Assembly (NCBI RefSeq): GCF_033115175.1
Contig: NC_084840.1
Location: 77,701,179-77,765,178 of the forward strand
Length of the DNA: 64,000 nt
DNA from: Lepus europaeus
Lineage: Eukaryota; Chordata; Mammalia; Lagomorpha; Leporidae
Direction of reading: 5' to 3'
Shown here: positions 12,419-23,039 of the stretch, piece after piece
How positions within the stretch are numbered: the stretch's first letter is position 1
Layout of the letters: every line of letters starts with the position of its first letter
Position numbers and translations under genes: made by a program
Notes under the pieces: model-generated
Told to the model about the DNA's origin: nothing
Database searches by the model: none
Seen by the model: only the letters and a program-made list of their open reading frames with translations

Positions 12419-13081
12419 ATCTGAACAACTGGAAGTGCACGAGGAAGGGAAGAATCAACCCGACTCTAGGATTTTGCTCTGAACAATTGAGTAAATTGAG
12501 TATTTTAAACAGGTGAAAAGACTCTGGGAAAAAAGATATAGATGAGGAACAAGAACTCTACTTGGGCCACATTAACATTATAGTTCAGTTAAAACAGAAA
12601 TGGAGATGTTGAATTTGTAATGGGATACATAAGGTCCTGGGCAGAGAAGGTGGGATAGGAATGTTCTCTAGCAATAGCATGTCCTGAGACGTTCCTGCAC
12701 TGAAAGATATCTACAGCAGGTCACTCCTGGGCTTCGCTAGTCTCTTTAGTAGCTGCCAGACAAAAAGGTCAAAGATTGAGATAGCGATGACAACAAAGGA
12801 AAGGGATAGGAAGTAGAGTAGAGGTGTAGGAATTGGACCATCAAGACTCCAGTATGACTTTTCAACATAGTTGTCTAGTTAACAACTAGTTGTATAACCT
12901 TAACTCATGCTTGACATCTGTGACATGGAGCTAGATATAAATGTCAATGAGTTAACTGCTCAATGAATATTAAGCAAATTTGTTAGTATTACATTATAAG
13001 AGTATTTACATTTACAGTGGAGGGATGGCAGTAGATGAGCAAATTTTAGGGCTGCTAGGTGGCTCTAGTAAGAGTAAAACA
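12419..13081. other. Intergenic, no gene seen
   Basis: AT-moderate sequence with no recognised coding frame or repeat family. Confidence 0.3.
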
Positions 13082-13406
13082 GGGAGCAGGCCCTGTGGTG
13101 TAGCACAGCACTGTCATGCCTTATATGTGCTGGTTCAAATACCAGCTGCTCCATTTCCAGTCCAGCTCTCTGTTTTGGCCTGGAAAAGCAGTGGAAGATG
13201 CCCCCAAGTGCTTGGCCTCTGCACCAATGTGAGAGACCCGGAAGAAGCTCCTGGCTCCTGGCTTTGGACTGGCCCACCTCCTGCCATCACAGCCATTTGA
13301 GGAGTGAACCAGCAGACAGAGGATTTCTCTCTCTAACTCTGCCTTTCGTGTAAAAATAAATAAATCTTTAAAAGAGAGAGAGCGAGAGTGAGAGCAAGAG
13401 AGAGAG
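13082..13406 (+). repeat. C-type SINE plus GA microsatellite tail
   Basis: GGGAGCAGGCCCTGTGGTGT to AAATAAATAAATCTTTAAAA, then an imperfect (GA)n run at 13374-13406. The microsatellite appears to have grown at the SINE tail. Confidence 0.82.
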
Positions 13407-14610
13407 GAACAGAAAGAGTTCGTGGCCATTCTCAGCCACACCCATTTTAGCAGGGCCACAAAAGTGATACAGACTGACAGATTGGAGAATCCTGTTCTGT
13501 ATCTTTTCACTATTGCACCCAACAGGGTAGAAACATTTAAGGGGGTGCTTATCAAATTAGTTTTAACAAAATCTAAAACAATTCAGAGGAAACACGTTAT
13601 TTTGGGTCTTTTGGCTTTTTTCTATTCTTCAAAGGAAGTAACTGAAATGGCTGGATCCTTTCAGTGTGTAGGTGTGTTTATGGTTTTAATTAGCAACTTA
13701 CTCTGTAGGGCCAATACCAACCTGCCATGAGTCCAGAGTCCTCAGTACCTCACACCTTCAGCCAAGGGGATTCCATACCCAGCTCTGGCTCTCAACACCC
13801 GAGAGCAGTGGATCTCCAAGTGGTCACCATGGATCCATGTAGCAGCAGCATGTCCCAAGACCCTTTCAGAGGTCCTGAGAAGTTAAAACTATTTTCATAA
13901 TATAACAAAATTATTTTTGGCTTTTTCACTATGTTGCCATTTGTACCGAGGTCAAAATTAATGATGGGTAAAACTGCTAGAGTATTAGCATGAGTCAAGT
14001 CTCCTGTACTATTTGTCGTCATATTTTTCACTGCCACATTGTCTCATTTTTTAAAAATCCAGTTTCACTTGAGAATGTCCTTGGAGAAACAGTAAAATTA
14101 TGAACTGTATTAAATTTCAAGCCATGTATGTGCATCTTTAATATTTTCTGAATATTGAAATATGATGGGCGTCATGAGAAAGAACTTGTAATCTTTTTTC
14201 ATAAAAACCATTTTTAGTGGAAAGAACAGCTGGAAGGCAAATCATAGTCCTTAGACTTGGTATTTGGCAGATATTTTTTCAAAAATGGCTGACATGAGCC
14301 TGTCTGACAGTATTTTTTGTCAATAATAAAATTTGAGCTTCTGAATGTAAATGAGAATTTGAAAATGTTCTTTTTACTACTGGGAATTGAGACTCTCCAA
14401 CACTTAAAGTCTTTTATTATGGGATTGGTGGTGATATTAATGAATATAATTTTTAATATATGTAATGGTTCAACATTTGGAAGATCTGCAGAACTCTCTA
14501 TTATTATTTTTATTATTATCTTAATTTCCAAGTGGTTGGTGCATGATATTACAAGATCACGCTTGGGTAAAAGATCCATTCAAAGTATAAACAGAGATTA
14601 ATGGATATTT

Positions 14611-14870
14611 AAATTATTTATTTATTTATTTGAAAGGCAGAGGGAGATAGAGATCTCCCATCTCCTGGTTCACTCCCCAAATGTGTGCAACAGCTGGAGC
14701 TAGGCCAGCCCAAAGCCAGGAGCTGAGAATTCAACCCATGTGAGCGGCAGGGACCCAAGTACCTGCTGCCTTGCCGGGTACACACCAGCAGGAAGCTGAA
14801 ACTGAGAGCAGTGCGGGGACTTAGACTCAGGCACTTCAATATGGGACACAGCCAGGCCAAACGCCTGTAA
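14611..14870 (-). repeat. Old C-type SINE nested in the hAT relic
   Basis: AAATTATTTATTTATTTATT, GAGATCTCCCATCTCCTGG, then the inverted body to CAGCCAGGCCAAACGCCTGT. The hAT sequence resumes immediately after it. Confidence 0.8.
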
Positions 14871-14940
14871 CAGTATGAAAAATTCATCGAGATGGTCTCA
14901 AATTCCACACTGCGTCTAATTTTTAGAAAACTATCAGTTG

Positions 14941-15302
14941 GGCCGGCGCCGTGGCTTAACAGGCTAATCCTCCGCCTTGCAGAGCCGGCACACTGGGTTC
15001 TAGTCCCGGTTGGGGCGCCGGATTCTATCCCGGTTGCCCCTCTTCCAGTCCAGCTCTCTGCTATGGCCCGGGAAGGCAGTGGAGGATGGCCCAAGTGCTT
15101 GGGTCCTGCATCCGCATGGGAGACCAGGAGAAGCACCTGGCTCCTGGCTTCAGATCAGCGAGATGTGCTGGCCGCAGCGGCCATTGGAGAGTGAACCAAT
15201 GGCAAAAGGAAGACCTTTCTCTCTGTCTCTCTCTCACTATCCACTCTGCCTGTAAAAAAAATAAAATAAAATTAAATTAAAAAAATTTAAAAAAAGAAAA
15301 AA
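14941..15302 (+). repeat. Young C-type SINE (CSINE1-like) nested in the hAT relic
   Basis: Starts GGCCGGCGCCGTGGCTTAAC, ends in an A-rich tail. Perfect 14-bp target duplication AAAACTATCAGTTG at 14927-14940 and 15303-15316, inside hAT sequence. Confidence 0.93.
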
Positions 15303-15689
15303 AAAACTATCAGTTGTCAAGTTTTGATGTCGTAGCAAAGAATGTACACAATTTTATGAGCCGCCCATTTAAATGTTTCCTCCTTTCTCAACTGCAGATC
15401 TATGTGAAGCTGGATAATCATAGACTTCAAAACATTTTGCCAGATTGAATCCAGATGCAGGTGTGCTTCTTCAAGGCCCAACATGAAAGAGATTTGCCAA
15501 GCCATTTTATTAATGACACTCTTCTCTCCACTCTTTATCTAGGCAAGTAAGGTAAGTTTTTCATAAAAATATTTATGTCAACAAGTAACAGAGCCGTATT
15601 CCTATTTTTTAAGCTACATATATATGAAATACAAGTAAACATTTAAAACTTTTTCTGTATCAATTCTAAACACAGGAAACATTCATATA

Positions 15690-15805
15690 CATGAGACTAC
15701 TTCAAAAATTCATGGAAATGAGATTTAAAGTTTATTTTGTGAAAAATTATTTTTAAATCGTGGATTGTTCTTTCATCATACACATTTTCCATGAATCACA
15801 CCCTT
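15690..15805. mobile_element. Palindromic MITE-like element, copy 1
   Basis: Left arm CTTCAAAAATTCATGGAAATG; the right arm contains CATTTTCCATGAATCA, its inverse. Both arms have A/T-rich continuations that pair across AAATTATTTTTAAA. Related to copies at 37160-37376 and 48846-49065. Confidence 0.5.
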
Positions 15806-16980
15806 TGTATATCCCACATAGACACAAGTTGGTTGGTGTCCTCAGTAATTCCTAAGTAGTTAAACAGCTCCTAAGATTTAAAAAAATAGATATTCTGTAG
15901 GGAAAGAAGTTAGTGTATGGGGCAAGAGGCTGCAGGGAAAGCCATGAAAGAGAAACATCCCTTTTGCCACGGTTTCCCAACTGGTAAATTGCAACAGTTT
16001 GGCCCATCACAAGACACTGTTCTGTGAGTCATAGTGTATTAAGTAAGGCTTCTTAAAATCCTTACTTATGTGCTTTTTTGAAAAACATATGTAGACAATG
16101 GTTGGAGGTTTGAGCCACAAAGCCATGATCCAAACACTGGCAGTTACTTGTTGACTTCTTATCTAGTTGTAAGTATGAGAAATGTTTGTATTCCTGTCTG
16201 GTCTTAAGCCCTTGTCCATCATGGGACTATCTCAGTCATAGGTTGTCCAGGGATGCCAACCCATGTTGGCCAGGGCTCCCCAGGAGACTGGTGATCACCT
16301 GCCTCCTGCTGCTGCCCTTGTATTATTTCATAGACACACCTCTCTGGCAGCCAGTGTAGGGGAAGAAAGAAATGCTTAGTAGTCTTTTTCCCACTACATT
16401 GCTGTGCTGGCAGCCAAATGGAGGGAAAACAATTGGCTATTAATTATCTGCTTTTCTATACATAATCATAATTGTACTCACATTAGTTTCAGATCCTAGA
16501 GGGACTAAAAGCTGGCCATATTATTAGGTTCTCTGCATACTTGTTAACTTCAGAGAAAGGAGAAAAATAGTGGGGGTTCAGTAAACCATAGAGCATATTT
16601 TATTGAGGGTGGTTTTTGAATCATTTTTTATTTATCCTAATATTAAAAATAAGACATAGTTAAAACAAAATAATGTACAAAGATATTATAATTATAAGAA
16701 AATTAAAAGCATTGATGATTGTATTGCCCAAAGTATTCTCTATTAAGAGTTTAGCCCATGATTATCCAGGTGCTTCTTCTATGAAAATATACAAATAAAT
16801 ACATGTATAAAATTTTATATAATACATTTATACATAATGTAAAATTTTAATAAACAAAATCATACACAGAGTTTTATATCCTGATGTTTAAAAATTCACC
16901 ATGAATACTCTTCTATCTCTATACCCTCATTTATAGGCTGCATATTATTTCATATCATGGATGAAAGATAAGATATTTAT
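15806..16980. other. Intergenic, AT-rich, no gene seen
   Basis: From about 16600 the base composition becomes strongly AT-rich (for example 16780-16870). It may hold old LINE sequence, but none could be named. Confidence 0.3.
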
Positions 16981-16984
16981 ATTA

Positions 16985-17395
16985 TTCAAATTGGATAAGA
17001 CTTTGGAACTTATGCAAGTTGTTAAATTCCAAAGTCATGGGTTGATGGTGCTAAGGTAGAGACCTAGTCCAGTTATAGTAGGTAGGAAGTGGGTCTGGTG
17101 GAATGCTCTTATGTCACTGGAGGCATGCCTTTGGAAGATAGCTCTCAATAAGAGAGTTGATTATAAAGGCTGGGTAGGGCCTAGCCACTCTGTCTTCTGT
17201 CTTGCCACATAGTCCTTCCTCTGCACATACTCAATCATTGCCATATTCCAGCCTCACTACATGGGCTGAACTCATGAGAGCTGCCTGATCCTGGACTGTG
17301 AATCTTCAAAATCATAAACCTAATAAAGTTCCTTCCTCCATAAGCACCTGTATTAGGTGCTTAATTGTAAAGATGAAAATGGACTAATAGAGTGT
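16985..17395 (+). repeat. Probable MaLR-type LTR
   Basis: Ordered features of a mammalian MaLR LTR: TTCCAAAGTCATGGG, GTGGGTCTGGTGGAATG, CTGTCTTCTGTCTTGCCAC, GGACTGTGAATCTTCAAAAT, CATAAACCTAATAAAGTTCC and a 3' end near AAAATGGACTAATAGAG. Diverged. Confidence 0.55.
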
Positions 17396-17515
17396 TTATA
17401 ATCAATCCCCTTTGGTTGGTAATTTAGAATAGAGATACTTTATATTTTTAAAGACGTTTTGGGATCAGAATTCTAAAGCTTAGGCATCTAGAACCACTGT
17501 GCAGTCAAGAATCCC

Positions 17516-17574
17516 CATTTTTTTTAAAGATTTATTTATTTATTTGAGAGGCAGAGTTACAGAGAGAGAGAGAA

Positions 17575-17610
<36 letters not shown>

Positions 17611-17867
17611 TTTCCATCTGCTAGCTCACTCTCCAAATAAACACAATGGCTGGAGCTGGTCTGATCCAAAGCCAAAAGCCATAAGCTTCTTCTGGGTCTC
17701 CCACGTGAATGCAGGGGCCCAAGCATTAGGGCCATCTTCCATTACTTTCCCAGGCCATAAGCAGAGAGCTGGATTGGAAGAGGAGCAGCCCAGACATGGA
17801 CCAGTGCCATATGGGATGGTGGCACCACAGGTGGAGGTTTAACAGACTACGCCTCCAGCTCAGCCCC
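17516..17867 (-). repeat. C-type SINE with GA expansion
   Basis: TAAAGATTTATTTATTTATT, (GA)n at about 17562-17609, the inverted body, and a terminal CTCCAGCTCAGCCCC. Target duplication CAAGAATCCC at 17506-17515 and 17868-17877. Confidence 0.88.
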
Positions 17868-18019
17868 CAAGAATCCCTTTCAATCAGTAAAATGAAACAA
17901 AGGGGAAAAAACAGTCCTTCATTCCTAGCTAAATATTTTACTAGGTGACCTTAAGAAAGCAACATGTGCAGTCTTTGCCCAGTTCTCCCTACTGCAAAAG
18001 AGTTATAAGAACCTCTCCA

Positions 18020-18350
18020 GGGGCTGGCTCTGTGGCACAGTGGTAAAGCCACCGCTTGCAGTGCCGACACGACATCCCATATGGGCACCAGTTCTAGTCC
18101 CAGCTGTTCCTCTTCCAAGCCAGCTCTCTGCTATGGCCTGGGAAAGCAGTAGAGGATGGCCCAAGTCCTTGGGCCCCTGCATCCACGTGGGAGACTCGGA
18201 GGAAGCTCCTGGCTCCTGGCTTCGGATTGGCGCAGCTCCGGCCGTTGTGGCCATCTTGGGGGTGAACCAGCGGATGGAAGACCTCTCTCTCTGTCTCTAC
18301 CTCTCTCTCTGTAACTCTGTCTTTCAAATAAATAAAATAAATCTTAAAAA
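18020..18350 (+). repeat. C-type SINE
   Basis: GGGGCTGGCTCTGTGGCACA to AAATAAATAAAATAAATC. Direct repeat AAGAACCTC near 18007-18015 and 18351-18359. Confidence 0.88.
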
Positions 18351-18359
18351 AAGAACCTC

Positions 18360-19674
18360 CTCAGAATATTTTATGAGTAATAGAACTACTAGGGGCAAAA
18401 CCATGCATTTATCCAAAGCCCCATCATGAACAGAGCTATAAGTTGTGTAGAGGGACAGCTTCAACCTACCAGCAGAAATAATATCTCAAGGTTATCTTTC
18501 AACCAATGTACAATGCTGTACAAGTACAGCAATAAAACTAATCCTCAGGGACTCCTGGTCTGTACCCCTTCTACCCCATCCCCACATCTGTCAGAATTTG
18601 AAGTCGTGAACAAGATGGAAGCAGGAAAGGGTGAACTCTGGTCACTGAGGTGTCATCCACACAAATGGCTCTCAGGTACCCATCACTGTCTTTTTCTTCC
18701 GTGTACCTCCTGGTCCCAGAACCCTTTCCCAAGGCTGCCCGGGGACTCCCTGGCCCGAAGTCCTGCTACTCAGGGATCCACAAGCCTCTCTTCTTCAGGA
18801 AAAGATTCAAAGTTCAGGGAATCTTTCAACCCTCCTATTCCTTTTCAGGCAAAACTCCTCTCTTCCTCCTGTCCACACCCTCGCTTAGGCTTTGTGGGAA
18901 CCCCCAGCAGGAAGGAAATTATCTTGCAAGTAGATCTTCCCCTGCAAATAATTTTCTTCCCTACCACAAACCCCTTCCAGGCAAGGAAGTGAAGTGTTTC
19001 TTTTTTTCTACTTGGATGGAGAAAGGGGGGAAATTCAGAGAGGAAGTGAATGAATCTCTCCAACTATAATCCTGCCATATTCTTTCCTCACCAATTCTGT
19101 GTTCGTATAAATGCAAGTTCTTTCCCATCCAGGACCCCAACCCCTAGCCCCGACATACCCAGCAACAAAATGAATGAAGGTTCAGCTCCTCATTTTACTC
19201 TGGTTTCTCTTGGAGTCCCACAGGCAAAGCAACTTCTGCCTTCAGAGAGGTCAGTTTCACAGACTTCTGGGAGACAAGGAGCTGAGTTCACATGCCTGGT
19301 GAACAGCCACACGTCCTTCCCCTCGGTGTCTCCTCTCGGAGATGCCCCTGTCTTCAGCTCTGGCTCCAACACCACCCAGGGGTCAGACAAGCCCTTTACT
19401 GAAAGCTTCTAGGATGCCCATGGATCAGAGAAAACAGTGAAAACTCCTCATGGAGCCCTGAGGTCTCCTCTGCCTCTCCTTCTTTCACCTCCTTCCTTCT
19501 CTTCTTCCTTGCCTCACTGGTCATTTGTCTGTTTCTCGGCCTCAGCATGCCTCTCACCCCAAGGTCGCCCTCTCTGCAGAGAGGCCATCTCAGCCAGTGT
19601 TGTGCTCTCCATTACCACCTTTTATTTCCTTTATAGTATTTATCAAAAATCTTTAACGACCTTACTCAAGCTTC
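18360..19674. other. Intergenic, no supported gene
   Basis: Holds a 188-codon plus-strand open frame (18426-18992) and overlapping frames of up to 139 codons in other frames. None has recognisable motifs, and the several overlapping frames argue for chance in an AT-poor stretch. Confidence 0.3.
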
Positions 19675-19690
19675 TCTGTTAGTTTACTTT

Positions 19691-19693
19691 TTT

Positions 19694-19734
<41 letters not shown>

Positions 19735-19752
19735 ACAGGCAGAGTGGACAGT

Positions 19753-19784
<32 letters not shown>

Positions 19785-20069
19785 TCTTCCTTTACCGTTG
19801 GTTCACCCTCCAATGGCTGCCACGGCCGGCGCTCTGCGGCCAGCGCATCAAGCTGATCCGAAGCCAGGAGCCAGGTGCTTCTCCTGGTCTCCCATGCGGG
19901 TGCAGGGCCCAAAGACTTGGGCCATCCTCCACTGCACTCCCGGGCCATAGCAGAGAGCTGGCTTGGAAGAGGGGCAACTGGGACAGAATCCGGCACCCCG
20001 ACCGGGACTAGAACCAGGGGTGCCGGCGCCGCAGGCGGAAGATTAGCCTATTGAGCCGTGGTGCCGGCC
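19691..20069 (-). repeat. Young C-type SINE (CSINE1-like) with very long tail
   Basis: About 43 T (the inverted A tail) precede GACAGGCAGAGTGGACAGTG. The body runs to GAGCCGTGGTGCCGGCC. Perfect 16-bp target duplication TCTGTTAGTTTACTTT at 19675-19690 and 20070-20085, consistent with a recent insertion. Confidence 0.95.
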
Positions 20070-20085
20070 TCTGTTAGTTTACTTT

Positions 20086-20210
20086 CAATGGACTATGAAC
20101 TTCATGAGGATTGAAGGAGATCTGCTCTGTCCTCTGTTCCCAGCTTCCAGACTAGCACCTGTATACAGTAGGCACTCAATACATACTCATGAATGAGTGA
20201 GTGAATGGAT
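20086..20210 (+). repeat. L2 3' end
   Basis: ACTATGAACTTCATGAGGAT through ACAGTAGGCACTCAATACAT to GAATGAGTGAGTGAATGG is the typical ending of L2. Confidence 0.72.
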
Positions 20211-21077
20211 TGGAGAAAGTCCTTCTCCCACCTGTTAGGTAAGAATGCAGACATTCACATGGTGTGAAAGAGGCTGGAGAGAAAAATACAAGGAGCATGG
20301 CTTGGAAGCAGCCTAGTATTTACATATTAAAAGTCTTGCCCAAGTCTGCTAACCTGGCAGAGGGGTTCTTGCTCCTAGAGATACCCCAGTCCAGAGCCAA
20401 GGGAGCTATTCGATTCTATAACACTGCATAATAAAACCTCAGGAGTTCCACAAATTTCACTTTGACCACACATTTGTCCAGTGGTATCCCAAAACAACAG
20501 GGAAGGAGAAGGAGAAACAGTGGGAAAAAGTGGGCCCTATACCCATATAAACCCCACTCTAAATGCAGCCTGGGCACTCAGTGCCTTGCTGAGTTGCCCA
20601 CCTGGCCTGTCAGCTGCACCGTTTCATTATACTTGGCTAGCTTTCTTACAGCCAATCTGTCTCACATTTGAAATTCTTTTCTTACATGGGACAAGAACCT
20701 GTGCTCCAGCAGCCTCAGAGAGCTCATTCGTGTCTGTCCTGGAGGTAAGAAAACACTGTTTCTACCTGAGGAATAAGAAACCTTTCTCCTGCTCTGAAAA
20801 CCTTCTGAGGCTCTGGAAACCAAAAATGGGGAAAAACAACTTCTGCTTCTGGTTCTGCAAAAAACCTCAGCTAAAGGGGAGAAAGGATGTGGGCTGGTAT
20901 TGTCTGAATGAAGACTGGGAGATTGGGGGCAGGTAGAATATTGGAGCATTGAAGGGGAAAGGGAAAACTCCAGGAGTTTTTAATTTCCCTAAATAGCAGG
21001 ATTGAGGGTATCATCACAGGTGGCTCTTGCTGGCCATGCTGGTGCCACAGCGGAAAGCTGACTGTGTTTCACAGAGA
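20211..21077. other. Unique upstream flank of CALML3, no gene recognised
   Basis: No SINE, LINE or LTR signature is seen between the L2 tail and the CALML3 promoter. Open frames of up to about 150 codons occur on both strands (for example near 20481-20936) but none resembles a known protein. The segment could hold distal promoter elements or a divergent antisense RNA; nothing in the sequence proves either. Confidence 0.3.
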
Positions 21078-21377
21078 GGGCGTGGCGTCAGCTCAGTTAG
21101 CAGGCCATTCTGGCTCCTGCTCCTGGCTTCCTGTCTGAACAGGACCCAGCCTTCAGGCAACCACAGGGGCGTGGGTGTCTGTGAATGGCAGCCCAATCCT
21201 GCAAAGCCACTGGATTGGGAGGACCCTGCTCCTTCTTAAACTTCAGCGATTCAAGCTGGGGCTAGAAAGCCAGGCAGCCAGCACCTCTTGGGATCTCCTC
21301 CTGTCCTTTCAGCACCGAGGAGCCCAGCAGAGACCAGCCCAGCCACTCCAGCCACATTACCCACATACCCTGCCAGC
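21078..21377 (+). promoter_or_regulatory. Putative CALML3 core promoter and 5' UTR
   Basis: Unique sequence directly upstream of the CALML3 ATG. Visible motifs are a KLF/GC-like GGGCGTGGC at 21078-21086 overlapping a CRE-like TGGCGTCA at 21083-21090, a RUNX-like AACCACA at 21159-21165, a second KLF/GC-type GGGGCGTGG at 21166-21174, a CCAAT at 21193-21197, an inverted CCAAT (ATTGG) at 21214-21218 and a TATA-like TTAAA at 21236-21240. If TTAAA sets the start site, transcription would begin near 21265-21270 and give a 5' UTR of about 110 nt. The frame upstream of the ATG is open back to at least 21288 but has no ATG. The motif calls are by eye; the start site is inferred. Confidence 0.5.
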
Positions 21378-21782
21378 ATGACTGACCAGCTGACCGAGGA
21401 GCAAGTGGCCACATTCAAAGAGGCTTTCTCCCTCTTTGACAAGGATGGAGATGGCAGCATCACCACCCAGGAGCTGGGCACTGTCATGCGCTCCCTGGGC
21501 CAGAACCCCACCGAGGCAGAGCTCCAGGACAGGGATGGCAATGGCACAGTGGCCAGGAAGATGAAGGACACGGACAACGAGGAGGAGATCCGGGATGCCT
21601 TCCGCATGTTTGACAAAGATGGCAATGGCTATGTCAGTGCCGCTGAACTGAGACATGTGATGACCAGGCTCGGGGAAAAGCTGAGTGATGAGGAAGTGGA
21701 CGAGATGATCCGGTCAGCAGACATGGATGGAGATGGACAGGTGAACTATGAGGAGTTTGTTCGCATGCTGGTGTCCAAATAA
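21378..21782 (+). CDS. CALML3: Calmodulin-like protein 3 (CALML3), intronless, with two in-frame gaps in EF-hand 2
   Basis: Encodes a 134-residue EF-hand calcium sensor starting [10 protein letters not shown] and ending in [10 protein letters not shown]. Seen: EF-hand loop 1 at residues 21-32 ([12 protein letters not shown]), loop 3 at 79-90 ([12 protein letters not shown]) and loop 4 at 115-126 ([12 protein letters not shown]), all with the acidic residues at positions 1, 3, 5 and 12. Loop 2 is broken. D51-R-D53-G-N55-G-T57-V58 runs straight into ARKMKD, so the second half of the loop and its position-12 Glu are missing. Against the usual 149 residues, 6 are missing between residues 51 and 52 and 9 between 58 and 59. 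The rest aligns closely to CALML3, including the [18 protein letters not shown] block, which separates it from conventional calmodulin. Known of the family: single-exon, epithelial, a light chain of unconventional myosin-10. The start is the first ATG; it has A at -3, and no upstream in-frame ATG was found. Alternatives are a polymorphic or decaying copy, or an assembly error. Confidence 0.9.
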   Translation: MTDQLTEEQVATFKEAFSLFDKDGDGSITTQELGTVMRSLGQNPTEAELQDRDGNGTVARKMKDTDNEEEIRDAFRMFDKDGNGYVSAAELRHVMTRLGEKLSDEEVDEMIRSADMDGDGQVNYEEFVRMLVSK

Positions 21783-22685
21783 GGCCCCGTTGCTCAGGGG
21801 CCACCTCTCCCTGCAGCAAGAACCTCGGACTCCTGCTTGTTCTTCCTCTCCTCCAGCTTCCTGTTTGCTTCTCAGGCAAAGTCGATTCAGTTCACCATTC
21901 TGCATCCTCTCCTTTCTGCTGAACTTCTACCTGCTCCTCCAGAATGATACAGAACATCTTCAAGCCCAACACACCAGGAAATCCTCCCATCACTCGGGAG
22001 TAGAAGCAGTACAGGCTTTACTCCGCTGGAGGATGGCCCAAAGGATGGTGAAGGTTGTGCTGAGTCTTCCATCTGCCAGGATGGGCACAGGTGACGTCTT
22101 AGAGTTCCCTGGGCTGGATTCCTGCAGGCACTCAACACCAGGACCACTGTATCCCTGGGGTCATTCCAGAGTTCCTGCAGCCCCGAGGACTGAAGGCTTT
22201 ACCTGCTGTCAGATTTGGAAGGGTGGGAGACATCTTGGGCATGGAGGGAGAGATGTGATGGAGACTTTGACAATTTCAGTAAGGCCTCCTGGAAAACACC
22301 ACTTTCCTTCCACATGGCACTCGCTGGCTCCACTCTGTCTTCACTGAACCACTGTGACTCATCTTCTGAGGCAGGGAGTAAAACCAGGGTCAGTTGTAAC
22401 ATGTTCACATTCATCTGGAAAGAGGGAATGAAAGGGAGAGGGAAGCTGCAGTGGAATAAACAAGACACTTATGTTCTATTTTGCTTCCTTTTTTTTTTTC
22501 TGGTTCCAACTGAAATGATCTGTGTTAATTCTGGGGTTAAACTGGGCAGGAATCTCCATTGTTATTTTTTTGAAAATGCAATGAATTCCTGTACTGATGG
22601 GTATAACAAAAAGAAAGAAGTGTGGATAAGGTAAATGTTGAATATGTACTTTCAATAAAATAAATGCTTTGGTAGCAAAGAGTGG
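21783..22685 (+). promoter_or_regulatory. Putative CALML3 3' UTR with tandem polyadenylation signal
   Basis: Non-repetitive sequence follows the TAA stop for about 870 nt, to two overlapping AATAAA hexamers at 22654-22659 and 22659-22664. A G/T-containing stretch follows within 30 nt. No earlier AATAAA was noticed between the stop and this point, so this is the natural 3' end for the single-exon transcript. An AP-1 consensus TGACTCA lies at 22355-22361 inside this segment. The open reading frames that overlap it have no recognisable protein and are treated as chance. Confidence 0.5.
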
Positions 22686-23030
22686 CTAAAAATCCATGTG
22701 GAGCTCCTGGAAGACCTGCATGGCTACAGTTGAGAAGGAGCTCTGGTGATCACTTTCGTTCCTACTGGTGGTATGATGTGCCCATTATGGTTGGATGATA
22801 GTGAGGGCGTGGATGCTAACTGCAGGTCCAGCACACATGGTGCAAAAATCACTCAGAAACCATTAGTCCTGCTTTAGTACTGGTCATGCCCAAAGGTCAG
22901 AGGCCTTGTCAGAGCTCATTTTAGTGCTAAAGGGAAGTCGTATTTTGTAAGGTAGACATCAGATTGGGTTTCATCAGAGATGGCCAATGCTGGATAAATC
23001 TTCTCCATGACACCCCAGCCCCAACCCCTA
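22686..23030. other. Intergenic downstream of CALML3, no gene seen
   Basis: No repeat family or supported open frame was recognised. Confidence 0.3.
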
Positions 23031-23039
23031 CCATCATAC

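Larger units (their letters stand above)
13800..15545 (+). mobile_element. Decayed hAT-type DNA transposon (transposase relic)
   Basis: DNA-level recognition of a hAT transposase body. In order it shows CAATGATGGGTAAAACTGCT-like sequence (13958-13977), CCAGTTTCACTTGAGAATGTCC (14060-14081), GACTTGGTATTTGGCAGATA (14254-14273), TCAACATTTGGAAGATCTGC (14470-14489) and GGGTAAAAGATCCATTCAAAGT (14564-14585). After a SINE it continues CAGTATGAAAAATTCATCGA (14871-14890), and after a second SINE GTCAAGTTTTGATG. No long open frame survives. The family is hAT (Charlie/Zaphod-like), the group that also gave rise to domesticated ZBED-type host genes. The outer ends and terminal repeats were not resolved. 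Confidence 0.68.

Noticed and set aside
18426..18992. 188-codon plus-strand open frame
   Set aside because: No recognisable domain, several other open frames overlap it on the same and opposite strands, and there is no splice or promoter context.
21288..21377. In-frame 30-codon extension upstream of the CALML3 ATG
   Set aside because: It begins at a TTG, not an ATG; the family start MxDQLTEEQ is at 21378 with a good -3 A.
21251..21656. Minus-strand frames of 124 and 99 codons across CALML3
   Set aside because: Antisense shadows of the CALML3 coding region.
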